Of a stretch of DNA of 64,000 nt, positions 22,790 to 34,555 are shown piece by piece. Below the pieces are notes generated by a model that was not told the DNA's origin, did not search any database, and was given only the letters and a program-made list of their open reading frames with translations. Location of the stretch: positions 84,845,637-84,909,636 of the forward strand of contig NC_133534.1 in the NCBI RefSeq assembly GCF_048544455.1, given 5' to 3'. The DNA is from Silene latifolia (Eukaryota; Streptophyta; Magnoliopsida; Caryophyllales; Caryophyllaceae). Position 1 is the first letter of the stretch; every line of letters starts with the position of its first letter. Made by a program: the position numbers and the translations under genes.

Positions 22790-23811
22790 TCTCTCTTTAA
22801 TTTTGTAATCAACAATTAATCAAGTTCTAATAGAAGCTTTATTTCCTTAATCTCTCTTTTGTTCATCCTTTATTTTGTGTAATTGAAGATTATTTGGGTT
22901 ATTATTGGGAGATTGACAACCTCTCAATCAAGCATCAAGTACTTCTTTTATCTTTGCTTTATTATTGGAATCATTAGTAGGTATAATTCTCTTAATCCCT
23001 CTTTAATTATTGTTAATCACTTTCATTTATTCAACATGTTTCCTTTTGTTGGTATGATTGACAACCTTGCTAGCATGATCAACATGATAATGAGTGAGTA
23101 GTCTCTTAGCTAGGGTTAATGGGTGATTAGGGGAAACCAACATGGGGAATGATTCATGCTTAAATTAATATGCGTTCATGTTTTATTTGCTTGCTTGTTT
23201 TGATCTCAACTCATGCACATGTTATATTTGATGAAATGCTAAGCCTATGAATCCTTGCATTTACCGCCATCTCCTATCTTTTCAATGAGACTTGTAAGAC
23301 ATAACCCAACTCGAGTCTCATTAGACCATGCATGTTGTTGAGTAGGGAAGACTAAGTCGACTTGTAGGTGTTGTACAATCTAATCGATTCGGCTCCGGGA
23401 CCCAAACTTTCCTAGGATTGTAAGATATAACCCAACTCAATCTATCACAACAATAATTGCTTGCTTATAATTTGAGAACATGTTTGTATGATCAATTCCC
23501 ATGATTCCCCTATGACCCCATGACACCCTAGTGCTTTTTATCAATTGTTTACAACCCTTTTAATTCATCTTGCTTTTTTATTTCCATTGATATTTTAGTT
23601 TAGTGACCTTCTACATCAACCCAATTTGTGACACCCCTAAGACACCACTAGTTGCAATAGAAATCTCATTTCAATACCCGTCCCTTGGGATCCGACCTTT
23701 ACTTGCCTCTTTACTAATTGTAGAGTTGTTTGTGAAGCTATAAATTGTGTTTTGATTCGGACGTGACCCAATGACCACACCTTTAATTGTGAACACGAAA
23801 CGGACCGATCA
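22790..23811 (+). repeat. El1 3' LTR, partial
   Basis: Matches the second part of the 5' LTR (17508-18528) at about 98% by eye and ends ACGAAACGGACCGATCA, followed by the target duplication gcatg. Confidence 0.85.
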
Positions 23812-24179
23812 GCATGAATTCTACAGTAAATGCAAGCTACACTAATCTACACTACATGATGCATGGTTTTTGTTTATGACGAAGAGGATAATTTAGATTA
23901 CCGGCCGTTGTGTATGTATGTACTTCCCCAAACCGAGTTAGACATTATTTCTAATGTCCTAAGGTTGGGTGTAGTTCATGCACACACGATGTAATGCATG
24001 AAACTAAATTTGTCATTTTGGATTTTCAAAAGTGGGAACAATAAAATAAGAACACCTCAATGGGGCCGAGGTGTTAGTCCTCTATGTTGCTAGGACTACT
24101 CCAATCATGATCAAGATAAATAAATAAAACAAAGAGAGAAACACACAAACCTCAAGAGGGTAGGAGCCTCCAAAGCTTG
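23812..24179 (-). other. H1 3' untranslated region, continued after El1
   Basis: Starts with the second copy of the target duplication gcatg (23812-23816) and continues the sequence left at 16817. Non-coding; matches 45350-45716 of El3. Confidence 0.8.
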
Positions 24180-25055
24180 CTAATCTTCCATCATATCATC
24201 ACTATCATCATCTTCCTCAATAGAAGTGGACTGATCACCACTTCCCTCTTCACTTTCTTGTTCACTTTGTTCAACATCCTCTTCTTCTTCTTCACTAGCC
24301 TCTTCATCAATGCTATCATCAACCGCATCACCGACAACCTCATCGTCACCCGGAATCTCACCCCTAGATGCACTCGGAAAGAAGACTTCCCTATCCGCCC
24401 AACTAGGCAAAGGACATGAAGGATCAAGGAGTCCTTGCCTAGATAAATGAAGGAGGGGTGGTTATTGGGCTAAGTAAGCATCTTCCCGATCCTTACAAGC
24501 TTGCTTGTACATCTCTTGCATAAGAAGAGTCATATAATCTTTGCTTACTTCAACACCTTCGGGTTTGAACTCTTGGTACTTGAAAGGATAGGGTGGTGTG
24601 ACAATGGAAGAGGAGGGTATTTCAATTTCATCCCTTTGTTGTCGGATAATGTATTCGGCCTATTTTGAGAGGGGAAGGAGATAGTTGGTCCGATGGACAC
24701 TTAAACAACAAATCTTCGAAGGCAAAATAAAAGATCTAGCCTCACTAGTGAGCCATCCATACTTGGTGTCAAGAGGGTTATGAGAGACCCACTTGTATTT
24801 GTTTATCATAGCATTAATATCAATGAGATGACCACCCTTTTTCGCCACATACTTTCTATCCTTGTTGAAGTTCGGATCAAAGTATTTAACCAAAAGAGTG
24901 ACTAGACCTCCATTCACAATAACGGTAGTGCCTTGCTTCCCACAATCAACATTTAGAAATCTATCCACCAAAAGCCTTAGAGAGTTGAAAGGCTTGGTGA
25001 ATTCCCTTCCAATGTTTAAGGCCGACTCAAGAAGAACAAAATCGAGCTTGGGATT
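24180..25055 (-). pseudogene. H1 ORF3, C-terminal part
   Basis: Minus-strand piece from the F2 insertion at 25056 down to the stop at 24180. It includes KLDFVLLESALNIGRE, FNSLRLLVDRFLNVDCG and the wall of acidic residues at the end (EEASEEEEEDVEQ), ending DDMMED like El2 and El3. The N-terminal part lies at 59477-60177 on the far side of F2. Carries at least one other lesion. Confidence 0.75.
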
Positions 25056-26344
25056 TGATACGTGCATATTCTATACACTTTATTTGCAGTTTTGGCATGT
25101 ATTTCCATGCGTATTTGTTAGCTTTAAGCCACTATTTCTCCCGAAACAGTTTACTTTGCGATTTCTATGACTTATTGTAGGAATGAGTGGAAGTAGGCTA
25201 AATCAAGCTTAAATCGTCCTCCGGAAGCTGCTTTAGGGGAACTTGGAAGATGGGAGCTCGGACTTGTCCACCTCGGGATGCGTGCATTAGAGTGAAGTGG
25301 CTGCTTTGAAGAGAGGAGGACTTACTGCACAACTCAGTTGGTCGATCGACCAACCTCTTCAGTTGATCGACCGTGGAACTTCAGCGGATTCTACTGTACT
25401 ACACTCACCAGTCGATCGACCATGCTACTTAGTCGATCGACCAGGTTTCGAGGCTGAGATTTATTTTTCGTGCTAGACTTTTAAAAGCCCAATTGTAATT
25501 TACTCTTTTGGCATCGTTTATCAGTAGAACGCAGAATAATTTTAGGTTATGCTTTTTATTCAAGAACTCAGTTTTAGATCTAGCTTAGAGGCAGAAAAGG
25601 GAGACGACGGAATTCCGGATTCGATTACTTTGTTCATCATTTAATTAGTAGGCTTTTATGCAATTTCCTTCTTCTTGAATTTCTTGTTAATTCAATTCTT
25701 GTTGTTACCAATTTAATTTCAGCAATTCAGTATTTTGTCTTTTGTCTGTAATTCAATTCAATCATGTCAATCTTATATTCTGCCTTTAAGTTTGCAATTG
25801 TTGTAGTTTTAATCATGCATAGCTAATTACCTTGATTGGGAACAAGGTGAGCCATGGCATAAATTAGGGTTGTTTTGTTAGTATGATTTCTTCCGTATCG
25901 ATCTTATTACCTTTTGATAAACCCGTCTTGCTAGATTGAAAGATTAGTGGGTTAGGCTTTCATTTGGTTGGAATTTCCTTTGAGCGAATGCTTTGAGAAA
26001 TTCTTGGGAATTATAAGACCGTAAAGTATTTGAGCATTGATCGAAAGGCCTGCTCTTACTTTCCGAGACTGTTACAAGACCTCTACTATCCCTTTGTGAT
26101 CTGACCTTAGCCATGGTGAACCGAAGTTCCTGATCTTCTTTTTATCTTGTTGAGAAATTTCATATTTTAGCAACTAGTCATTAGAAACAAACAAATTCAA
26201 AACCCTCATTTAATTGTTACTTTATTAGACTGAAAATAGCAAATAGAATTGATCTTGTCTCTCTGTGGTTCGACCCTTACTATCACTAGCTATAGTTTTA
26301 GTTCGGATTTATAAATTAAATTTTGATACAAAACGACGGTATCA
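25056..26344 (+). repeat. F2 5' LTR (1289 bp)
   Basis: TGATACGTGCATATTC...GACGGTATCA. Palindromes GGTCGATCGACC/AGTCGATCGACC at 25340-25445 (four copies, one degenerate) are followed by a TTTTAAAA box near 25484. Matches 58188-59476. Confidence 0.9.
25340..25490 (+). promoter_or_regulatory. F2 LTR promoter region: four GTCGATCGAC palindromes plus TATA-like box
   Basis: Four copies of (G/A)GTCGATCGACC in 105 bp, then CTTTTAAAAG about 45 bp downstream. The same array is in the 3' LTR at 58471-58572. Confidence 0.5.
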
Positions 26345-26349
26345 AATTT

Positions 26350-26367
26350 TGGCGCCGTTGCCGGGGA
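26350..26367 (+). other. F2 primer-binding site (tRNA-Asp)
   Basis: TGGCGCCGTTGCCGGGGA, five bases after the LTR, full match to the plant tRNA-Asp 3' end and identical to the F1 site in El2. Confidence 0.9.
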
Positions 26368-26412
26368 GACGATGTAATTCTGTTTGCTTTATTTTTAGTT
26401 TATTTTTCTTGT

Positions 26413-26436
26413 CTCAAGGAACTTTGGTTCCTTGAG
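26413..26436 (+). ncRNA. Leader hairpin after the primer site (F2)
   Basis: CTCAAGGAAC-TTTG-GTTCCTTGAG, a perfect 10-bp stem with a 4-nt loop, 45 nt after the primer site. It occupies the same place as the F1 leader hairpin but with a different stem. Candidate packaging signal by position only. Confidence 0.5.
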
Positions 26437-26504
26437 GCCGTTGCTTACTCATGCTTCTAGTTTTGCTTCTACACAGTTAGAAGACAGGTTTTTGAGAGGA
26501 AGGC

Positions 26505-27400
26505 TTGAGTACTCTCACTTTTGCGAATATGGCTACGATATATGATAATCTTCAGCCAAAAGAGCAGCACCTTCCAAAGGGGCACGTGTTACCTACCCCA
26601 ACTACCGGTCACTTCGAATTTCGTTCCTCTTATATTGATTTAGTGGAGCGAAATCAGTTTGCTGGTCTACCGGACGAGGATCCTTTGAAGCACATGGAAA
26701 TTTTCACGGACTCTCATTGTTCCATACCTGCACCGGCTGGGGTGACCCAGGATGAAGTAAAGGGGATAATGTTCTTATACTCCTTGAAGGATTCGGCGCG
26801 AGATTGGTACCGCTACCTTGATAGGGTAGCAGCGGGAGTCATAGATTGGACATCTCTAGCGTTAGCCTTCTACAAGAAATACTTCCCACTTTCAAAGAAA
26901 GATGCCTTGAGAAGTAAAATCACAAATTTTCAGCAAGGACCTGATGAGGGCTCTTGTGAAGCGTGGGGACGTTTCAAGAGCTTGGTTAGGGCTGTCCTTC
27001 ACCATGGTTTCCAGCAGTGGTACCTTTGCAACTTATTCTATAATGCTTTATATGATGATTACAAGGTCATCCTGGATGCAGCTCCGAATGGTAGGTTCCA
27101 AAATAATACCGGTCAGAATAAAGGTTGGAACACTATTGAGGAGATGGCAGTCCATAGAGCCGAGTTTGGAAGTTCGCGTGGAATGTCGCGAAAGCAAAGT
27201 GATGAAATGAGTGCCGTTGTGACACTCATAACTTCTATTACTGCCCGTCTCGAGAAGCTCGAGACCTCTGAAGCTTCCAAGGAAAGAGTTGAAATTCCTG
27301 TCTATAATTCAGATGAGACCGCGGAATTGAGAGAAATGGTCCGAACTCTTTTGGTTCAAGTCGCGAAATAATAGAAGCAAATTTGGAATTGAATCTACAA
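26505..27400 (+). pseudogene. F2 gag
   Basis: A 288-codon open stretch carries the Retrotrans_gag-type domain: YIDLVERNQFAGLPDEDPL, MFLYSLKDSARDWYRYL, ALAFYKKYFPLSKKDALR and WNTIEEMAVHRAEF. These align with the F1 gag blocks LVERSQFGGMPSEDPHSHM and ALAFYKKFYPPEKTNMLR, so the two families are related. A predicted helical segment follows. Unlike F1 gag, no CCHC zinc knuckle is visible here or in the linker downstream. The region is broken near its end. Confidence 0.8.
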
Positions 27401-27408
27401 AGAATTTT

Positions 27409-27903
27409 GTGAAGCAGTTGGAGAATATAGAGGCTAAGCAAGTCGCCAATTCTTCAAGCAAATGCGAGGGGCCAATTGAAACGATTAATGCCATTAATCT
27501 CAAAAGTGTCCTCTCTTATGAAGGTCCCGATAAGCCAAGAGGAGACTCGGGAAATGATGAAGAGGCTAGTTTAAATTCTTGTCCGAAAACGAACTATATT
27601 GCCAGTACCGGCGATCGATCGACCACCAACAGTAGTCGATCGACCGGAATTCCTGAGGAAAAAGTTTCTGATAAAAAACTATTCATGCCCAGCACAAGTG
27701 GTCGATCGACCACCAACAGCAGTCGATCGACCGAGGTTCCTGAAGAAACAGTTTCTGACAAGAAACTGTTCACGCCCAGCATGATTGGTCGATCGACCGA
27801 GTCCAATGGTCGATCGACCGGGTCTCCAGTGCAGGACGAAAATCCGTCAACTAGTTTGCATGATTCTACACTTATTGATGATTTGACGGAGGTTTTAAAC
27901 TAA
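27409..27903 (+). pseudogene. F2 gag-protease linker with translated palindromes
   Basis: A 164-codon open stretch, mostly polar and likely disordered. Six GTCGATCGACC-type palindromes at 27611-27830 are read through in frame and give a repeated peptide of the form GRSTTNSSRSTEVPEE, with KKLF(M/T)PS between units. The peptide series is thus a by-product of the DNA motif, or the reverse. No catalytic motif. Confidence 0.65.
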
Positions 27904-27959
27904 CAGAAGCCGAAGGTCACTGATCCTACGGCCAGTGCTGCAGTCCCGTATCCGGAGCG

Positions 27960-28560
27960 TTTAAAGAATACGAAGCTGGAGCGCAAGTTTGGTAAGTTTT
28001 TGGAAATGGTCAAGAATCTCGAGGTAACAATTCCTTTCACCGACCTAATTACCCAGGTACCCTCTTATGCTAAATTTATGAAAGACATTTTGAATCGTAA
28101 GAGAAATTTTCATGATGATGGTAATGTTGCTTTCGTGGAAGAATGCAATGCTCTTTCGCAAATTAATATACCACCTAAATTAAAGGACCCGAGTAGTTTT
28201 TCAATTCCCTGCACTATAGGTAACCAAGAAATTGGAAAGGCCCTTTGCGATTTAGGGGCCAGTGTCAGTGTCATACCATACTCTGTTTGTGAAAGGCTAA
28301 ATATTGGTAGACTTAAGGTGACCGATATTACCCTTCAGATGGAAAATAGATCGACTCAGAGACCTTTAGGAGTCTTAGAGGATGTACCCGTTCGAGTGGG
28401 TAAGTTTTTTATTCCTGTCGATTTCGTTGTTTTGGACATTGCAGAGGACAGTCAGATACCTATTATTTTAGGTAGACCATTTTTACATACAACCTGGAGT
28501 CGTAATAGATGTCAAACGCGGAATCATTACCTTAGAGGTAGGGGATGACACCATTGAGTT
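27960..28560 (+). pseudogene. F2 protease region
   Basis: Retropepsin-like domain: KALCDLGASVSVIPYSV (catalytic Asp in DLGA), ITLQMENRSTQRPLG, VPVRVGKFFIPVDFVV and IPIILGRPFLHT. About 70% similar by eye to the F1 protease. Broken once near the C-terminal end. Confidence 0.8.
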
Positions 28561-28849
28561 TAGTCTTGCTCGTAAGGCTACTGAACCTGCTGATGATGAC
28601 ATGTGTTATTCCATTGATATTGTTGACAGGGCTGTTAATTATAATTGGAGGGAATCCTTAACCAAGGATCCCTTAGCTGATCTTACCAGTTTAGATGAGT
28701 GTGCAGGTAATACAGCGGAGAATGCTGAGGAGCCAGATGCTTTGGTAGCCTCAATGGAAAGCTACGAGCTCACAGAGGAAGAAGATGAGATGCTCTTGAG
28801 CCTAGCCAACGAGAATTTGGTAAACACTTGCTATACCATTGAAGCCGAT

Positions 28850-30420
28850 TCTCGTCTTTGTAGAGGTAAAGGTGCCCGAGCGTAAGCCACTTCCTCCTAA
28901 TCTTAAGTATGTTTTTCTAGATGATACAGAGCAGTACCCAGCTATTGTTAGTGCTAAGCTTAATGATGACCAGCTGTCTGCTTTGATGTGTGTGCTTAAG
29001 AAAAACAGGAAGGCTTTAGGTTACTCTTTGGATGATATTAAGGGCATCCGCCCTGATATTTGTATGCACATGATAGAGCTGGAGGAGGGTCACAAGCCTT
29101 ACAGACAAGGTCAACGCAAGTTGAACCCGAAGATGCAGGAAGTTGTTATGGCCGAGGTGATGAAACTACTCGATGCAGGTATTATTTATACAGTTGGCAA
29201 CTCCAAGTGGGTTAGCCCAGTTCATGTAGTTCCGAAGAAAGGAGGGACTACCGTAGTTAAGAATGAGAAAAATGAATTAATACCAACACGAGTTGTGACA
29301 GGGTGGCGGATGTGCATTGATTATAGACAGTTGAATGCCGCCACCAAGAAAGACCACTCCCCCCCCCCTTTTGTTGACCAAATGACTGAAAGACTTGATT
29401 TTAACAAATTTTTCTGTTTTCTAGACGGATATTCAGGGTTCTTTCAGATCCCTATTCATCCTGATGATCAGAGTAAGACCACTTTTACCTGTCCACAGGG
29501 GGTTTTTGCGTACCGCAGATGCCCTTCGGATTGTGTAACGCCCTTGACTACCTTTCGAGAGGTGCATGATGGGGATTTTTTCTGATTATATAGAGAACAC
29601 TATGGAGGTATTTATGGATGATTTCTCAGTTTATGGTAATGACTTTGATCGTTGTTTAGCTAACCTTGATAAAGTCATGCAGCGTTGTATAGTTGTTAAT
29701 CTTGTTTTAAACTGGGAAAAATGTCAGTTCATGGTCAATGAGGGAGTTGTGTTAGGGCATCTGATTTCTGATAAAGGTATACATGTTGATAAAGCAAAAG
29801 TGCAGGTGATTGAGCAATTGCCTTCTCTCGTGAATGTTAAAGGAGTGAGGAGTTTCCTTGGTCACGCTGGTTTCTATCGGCGTTTCATTAAGGATTTTTC
29901 AAAAATTGCTAAACCACTTACACAATTGCTCCTTAAGGATGTTGTCTTTGAGTTTACTGATGAGTGCCTTTTAGCTTTTAATAGGTTAAAGGAGGCTCTA
30001 GTTTCTGCACCAATCATTCAGCCGCCTGATTGGGATCTCCCATTCGAGATTATGTGTGATGCCAGCGATTATGCGATCGGTGCAGTTTTGGGACAGCGGA
30101 AGAACAAAGTTTTGAATGCCATATATTATGCGAGCCGAACTCTGGATGAGGCTTAAGTCATCTATTATACCACTGAGAAGGAGTTTCTAGCTGTAGTTTT
30201 TGCGTTAGATAAATTTCGATTTTATTTGTTAGGTTCTAAGGTTGTTGTTTATACTGACCATGCAGCGTTGAAGACTCTCTTTCTTAAGAAGGATGCAAAG
30301 CCGAGCCTTTTGAGGTGGATACTCCTTTTGCAGGAGTTTGATTTGGAGATCAGAGATAAGAAAGGAGCAGAGAATGTGGTGGCTGACCATTTATCTCGTC
30401 TGCAGCTGACAGAAAGGGAG
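28850..30420 (+). pseudogene. F2 reverse transcriptase-RNase H
   Basis: RT fingers and palm are seen as KWVSPVHVVPKKGG, GWRMCIDYRQLNAATKKDH, CFLDGYSGFFQIPIHP (first catalytic Asp) and VFMDDFSVYG (the DD pair in an FMDD form). The thumb and connection follow with LGHAGFYRRFIKDFSKIAKPL. RNase H is seen as [32 protein letters not shown] and VVADHLSRL. The order is typical of Ty3/gypsy, Athila branch. Broken in about three places, so not functional as it stands. It is the only RT in the window. Confidence 0.85.
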
Positions 30421-30549
30421 GATTCGTTACCTATTAATGATTCTTTTCTTGGTGAGAGTCTGTTAGCTATTACTACTTCAGGGTCTTATCCACCTCCGTG
30501 GTTTGCTGATTTTGCTAACTTTGTTGTGACAGGTAGGATACCACCCGAG

Positions 30550-31796
30550 CTTTCATGGCAGCAGAAGAAGCGGTTCGCTTATGATGCTAGACAATACTTT
30601 TGGGATGATCCTTATGTTTTCAAGGAATGTGCAGACGGTCTTATCTGGAGATGCGTGCCTCAATGGGAGGTGAAGGATATCCTAGAAGCTTGCCACTCTT
30701 CTGCCTATGGTGGTCACCATGGTCCGTCCTGGACTGTGGCAAAGGTACTCCAATCTGGTTTCTATTGGCCAACTTTGCATGCAGATAGTCGCAATTTTGT
30801 TGCTGAGTGCGATGCTTGTCAAAGATCGGGGAATATTTCCAAGAGACATGAGATGCCACAGGTAGGCATTCTAGAGGTTGAGATATTTGATGTCTGAGGC
30901 ATTGATTATCAAGGACCTTTTCCGAGCAGTCAAGGTAATAAATATATCCTCGTAGCTGTAGATTATGTATCCAAATGGGTAGAAGCTATCGCTACTCCCC
31001 ATTGCGACGCAAAGGCCGTGATTAAACTGTTTAAAAAGATTATTTTCCCTCGTTTTGGTGTCCCTAGGGTTGTCATTAGCGATGGGGGAATGCATTTTAA
31101 GGAGAAACAACTTAGTGCTTTATTGACTAAATTCGGTGTCCAACATCGTAGAGGTTTTGGGTATCATCCCCAAACTAGTGGTCAGGTTTTGATTTATAAC
31201 AGAGAATTGAAAGAGGTTTTAGCTAAAGTTGTTTCTAAATCAAGGAAATATTGGAGTCATAAGTTAGATGATGTCTTATGGGCTTATAGAACCGCGTTTA
31301 AAACGCCAATTGGGATGTCACCATTTCGATTGATTTATGGTAAGACATGTCATTTACCTGTTGAGTTGGAGCTAAGTCTTGGTGGGCTATTTGTGATTTG
31401 AATTTGGATCCTAACCTCTCTCGTGAGAAACGCATGATACAGCTGAATGAGCTGGAGGAATTTAGGCTGCTGGCCTATGATAATGCTAGGATCTACAAAG
31501 AGAAAAAAAAGCGCTGGCACGACAAGAGAATCATCAAGCGCGAGTTCCATATTGGTGATACGGTACTTCTTTTTAACGCACGTATCCGTTTATTTCCTGG
31601 TAAGCTGAAATCCAGGTGGACTGGCCCCTATACGGTCACAGCAGTTACAAAATTCGGATCAGTTGAATTGGAGACCTCTGCTGGAGAAAGGTTCAAAGTT
31701 AATGGCCAATATGTGAAACATTATCACGGTGCAGACGATTTCATTGGGCAGGTCGAAGTACTATACTTTGACCCAATTTTAGAAGCTGCAAACTGA
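30550..31796 (+). pseudogene. F2 integrase
   Basis: HHCC zinc-binding part ([11 protein letters not shown] ... CDACQRSGN), then the DDE core with [18 protein letters not shown] and [11 protein letters not shown], and a C-terminal part with WHDKRIIKREFHIGDTVLLF and SRWTGPYTV. The GPY-like C-terminal module is common in plant gypsy integrases; no chromodomain follows. Broken in about two places. Confidence 0.85.
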
Positions 31797-32462
31797 GGTA
31801 AAAAGGTCGTGCGGGACCTCTTAAACCAGCGCTAACCGGGAGGCAATCCGGCTTGTAATTTTTTGTAATTAGGATCTTAATGGTTTTATTTCATTTGTTT
31901 TGCATTAGGAGCTTTAGTTTTTTCCTTTTAATTAGCAATTCCTTGGTTTGAAAAATGTGCACCTTTGATAATTTTTGCAGGAATTTATTTTATGCAAAGT
32001 GCGTAAGGTGGTTTACTGAATTTTCATGAGAGAAGAACGGGAAATTGAAGTGGCAAAATGAATTTTTGACGATTTTGAGTTTGATTGCCAGCGTTTGCAG
32101 TCGATCGACTAAGTTACTCAGTCGATCGACTGCGGAGGAAAAGACAGAAGCTACTGTGTAAGAGAGATTGGTCGATCGACTGGGTCATGTAGTCGATCGA
32201 CCACCACGCAACAACCAGAAAAGCTGCATAAGGTGATCCTGGTCGATCGACCGAGTCAGGTGGTCGATCGACCACTGCGCGAATTCAGAATGCACGATCA
32301 ATAAGGGAAGTTCTAACTCCTTATTCATTCATTCATTATACTCTTAATTGAAAAAAAAAATCAATCAGAGGAAACCCTTGTCTTCCCCTTCCTTGCGATT
32401 TTCCTGCCAATATCCCCCTTTACTTCGATTTTCTTGCCTAAATCTTCAAGTTCTCATCAAAG
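31797..32462 (+). promoter_or_regulatory. F2 spacer and candidate internal promoter upstream of ORF3
   Basis: Non-coding. Six (A/G)GTCGATCGAC palindromes lie at 32098-32275. A (ATTC)n tract leads into ATTATACT (about 32334), a weak TATA, followed by a CT-rich leader ending TCAAAG at 32462, the candidate splice donor. Same order as in the F1 spacer. Confidence 0.45.
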
Positions 32463-32789
32463 GTATGTCTCTAATCTCATTTCCATATTCTATATTCGAT
32501 TTCCACTGAACTTTCATGCCCAAATTTCGAGCATTGTTACATTGAGACGGAAAAATTGAATTGGGGAAAATCGATTTAGGGCTAGTTTCTTGTCGATTTT
32601 TGTGCTTTAATTGCTTTTGCTACCCTTTTCCCTTGATTTTCGAAACAATTTAGCAACTAGGAGGTGCTTAATGCCGTTTCCCCCAAATTTTCGAGACCCT
32701 AAATCCGTTTTCAATTTCTGATTTTGTTTCGGGTTTTCATAAATTGTCAATGTTATGGGGAAATAGTTGTTGAATTGTTCATTTTGTAG
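32463..32789 (+). other. Candidate leader intron upstream of F2 ORF3
   Basis: Donor AAAG|GTATGT and acceptor TTCATTTTGTAG|G flank 327 bp of T-rich sequence. The ORF3 ATG follows at 32799. Both sites match plant consensus well. Spliced subgenomic messages for the third ORF have been proposed for Athila-type elements; here it is inferred from sequence only. Confidence 0.5.
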
Positions 32790-32798
32790 GAAGCAAGG

Positions 32799-34259
32799 AT
32801 GACAAAAGGAAAGCAGGCGATGTACGAAGGCAAGTCCAGTCAGGGAGCGGCTAAACAGCAGCGGGGTCCGCCGCTAATGATTGAGGACACCACGGATAGT
32901 CTGCCTGACTATCCGCAGGTTACTTTTTCTTCTTCAACTCAGCGTGCTAAGTTCGCTCTCTTTGTCGCAAAAATGAAAGTTACAGCCACTCGATTTCTTC
33001 ACAAGCCTACTTTAGAGAAATTAGGCTATTTTGAGTCTGTTGTGTCCCTGCTAAATGGGACAGGAATGTCGGGTCTTGTGGACATGGCTGAGTTCACTTA
33101 TTACATTTTGACCTTCGAGTTTTTCTCGTCCTATGCTTTTGACCAGGCTTCTTTTGAAGCCAACAGGAGTAGCCCTTGCATTTCTTTTCGGCTATTCAAT
33201 GTCACCTACTCCCTGACATTAGCCGACTTTGCTAGATTTTTGGGTCTTTATTTCGAGGGTAACACCTCGGAAACTTCTGATGTTCACCGGGTCATGTGGT
33301 CATGTATTAGTGACTGGAACGGCCGTAAGAGGACGGGCACTTCCGTCGACTTGCCCCCTTTTCGTTATTTTCTACGGCTAATGGGTAATACCATTTTCAG
33401 CCGTAAGGAGTCAAATAATGTGAATACTATTGAACTGTCTATCTTAGTGGGCTATCTGAACATTGAAAGTCGGGTAGCCCGTATCTATTACATAGCTTAT
33501 TTGACTGCCGCTTACTTTTAAACTATAAGTGAGGGCACTTTGGCCACTGTTGCTTGTGGTGGGTTGGTGACGCGTATCGCCAACCATCTGGTTCTTCTGT
33601 TCCCTCGAGAGGAGGCCCCTATTGACCCTGACCTACGCTTTATGGATCTTGCCTATGCGAGGTCTGTGAAGTGGGTCGATAGTCGGAGTCGGTGGAAGAT
33701 TGATTCTTTTATCTGCGACCCCATCCCTGTCCTTGGCCTCCCTCCTATCCTGCCCCTTACCACTGTTTCGGGGGCAGCTCGCCCGCCCTTGCCTGGTTAC
33801 AGACTTCCTATTAGGGCGGGCACTGCTACTGCTAGCACCTCGAGGCGGGCTCATGCCTCATTTTCACAGGCCTCCTCCTCTTCTACTCCTGCTCCCACGG
33901 GTTACCCGGCCACTTTTCGCCCCCCTACACCTATGGTTATCCCTCCGGTCATGGACCAAAGGGGGATGTCACGTGTGTTGAGTGACTTGTGCATGAGCTT
34001 TGATCAGCAAAAACTAGACACGGCCCTGGCCCTGTACCCAGTTTACGAGGAGTACGCTCGGACGGGGATGCTCCCACGAGGTGCCTGGACTCACCCGTCC
34101 TTCTTTGTTCCTCCGGTGGGCGGCTACCCTCAGCCTGCCAGGAGACCTCCTCCTACTACTACTACTACTACTACTGCCGCTGCTGCTGAGGCGGAGGATG
34201 AGGAGGATGACTCTAGGTCAGACGAGGATAGTGGTTCCGAGTATGACGGTGGAGATTAG
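32799..34259 (+). pseudogene. F2 ORF3, ATHILA-type third ORF
   Basis: Two adjacent open stretches of about 240 codons. N-terminal: a basic start MTKGKQAMYEGKSS, then DYPQVTFSSSTQRAKFALF, KPTLEKLGYFESV, FTYYILTFEFFSS, SFRLFNVTYSLTLADFARFLG and LMGNTIFSRKESN, each matching a block in F1 ORF3. C-terminal: proline-rich region, then threonine and alanine runs and an acidic tail ending DSGSEYDGGD. No signal peptide or membrane segment, so an envelope role is not supported. Broken in about one place. Confidence 0.75.
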
Positions 34260-34522
34260 ATGCTTGTGACCTCCCCTGTTTTTGGCTGGTTTGGGGAGGT
34301 CGTCTTTTGTGAGTTTCCGATCCCACTTTATTAGTTTCTTCTTATTTTGTTGTGCTTTTATTCTTCCCTATTTCTGCTGGTGATTTGCTGCTGAGCACAA
34401 TGGGGGCATTGTGCGTTTTGGTTTGGGGAGGGTATTTGCATATATCTTTTGCATCTGCATTTGTTTTTTATTGCATTTCAGTCACACGTTAACTGCATTT
34501 TAGCTTGCATTTGTGTTATTTC

Positions 34523-34555
<33 letters not shown>

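Larger units (their letters stand above)
16818..23811 (+). mobile_element. El1: F1-family element, non-autonomous gag-PR-ORF3 type (broken)
   Basis: Plus-strand element with 5-bp target duplication gcatg on both sides, inserted in the H1 3' untranslated region. Parts: 5' LTR 16818-18528, tRNA-Asp primer site 18534-18551, gag-protease 18669-21464, motif array and TATA 21790-22215, start of ORF3 22538-22789, partial 3' LTR 22790-23811. No RT, RNase H or integrase lies between protease and ORF3. The shared LTR parts differ at about 20 of 1020 positions by eye (2%), suggesting an age of one to two million years under usual plant rates. Broken in about three places. Confidence 0.85.
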
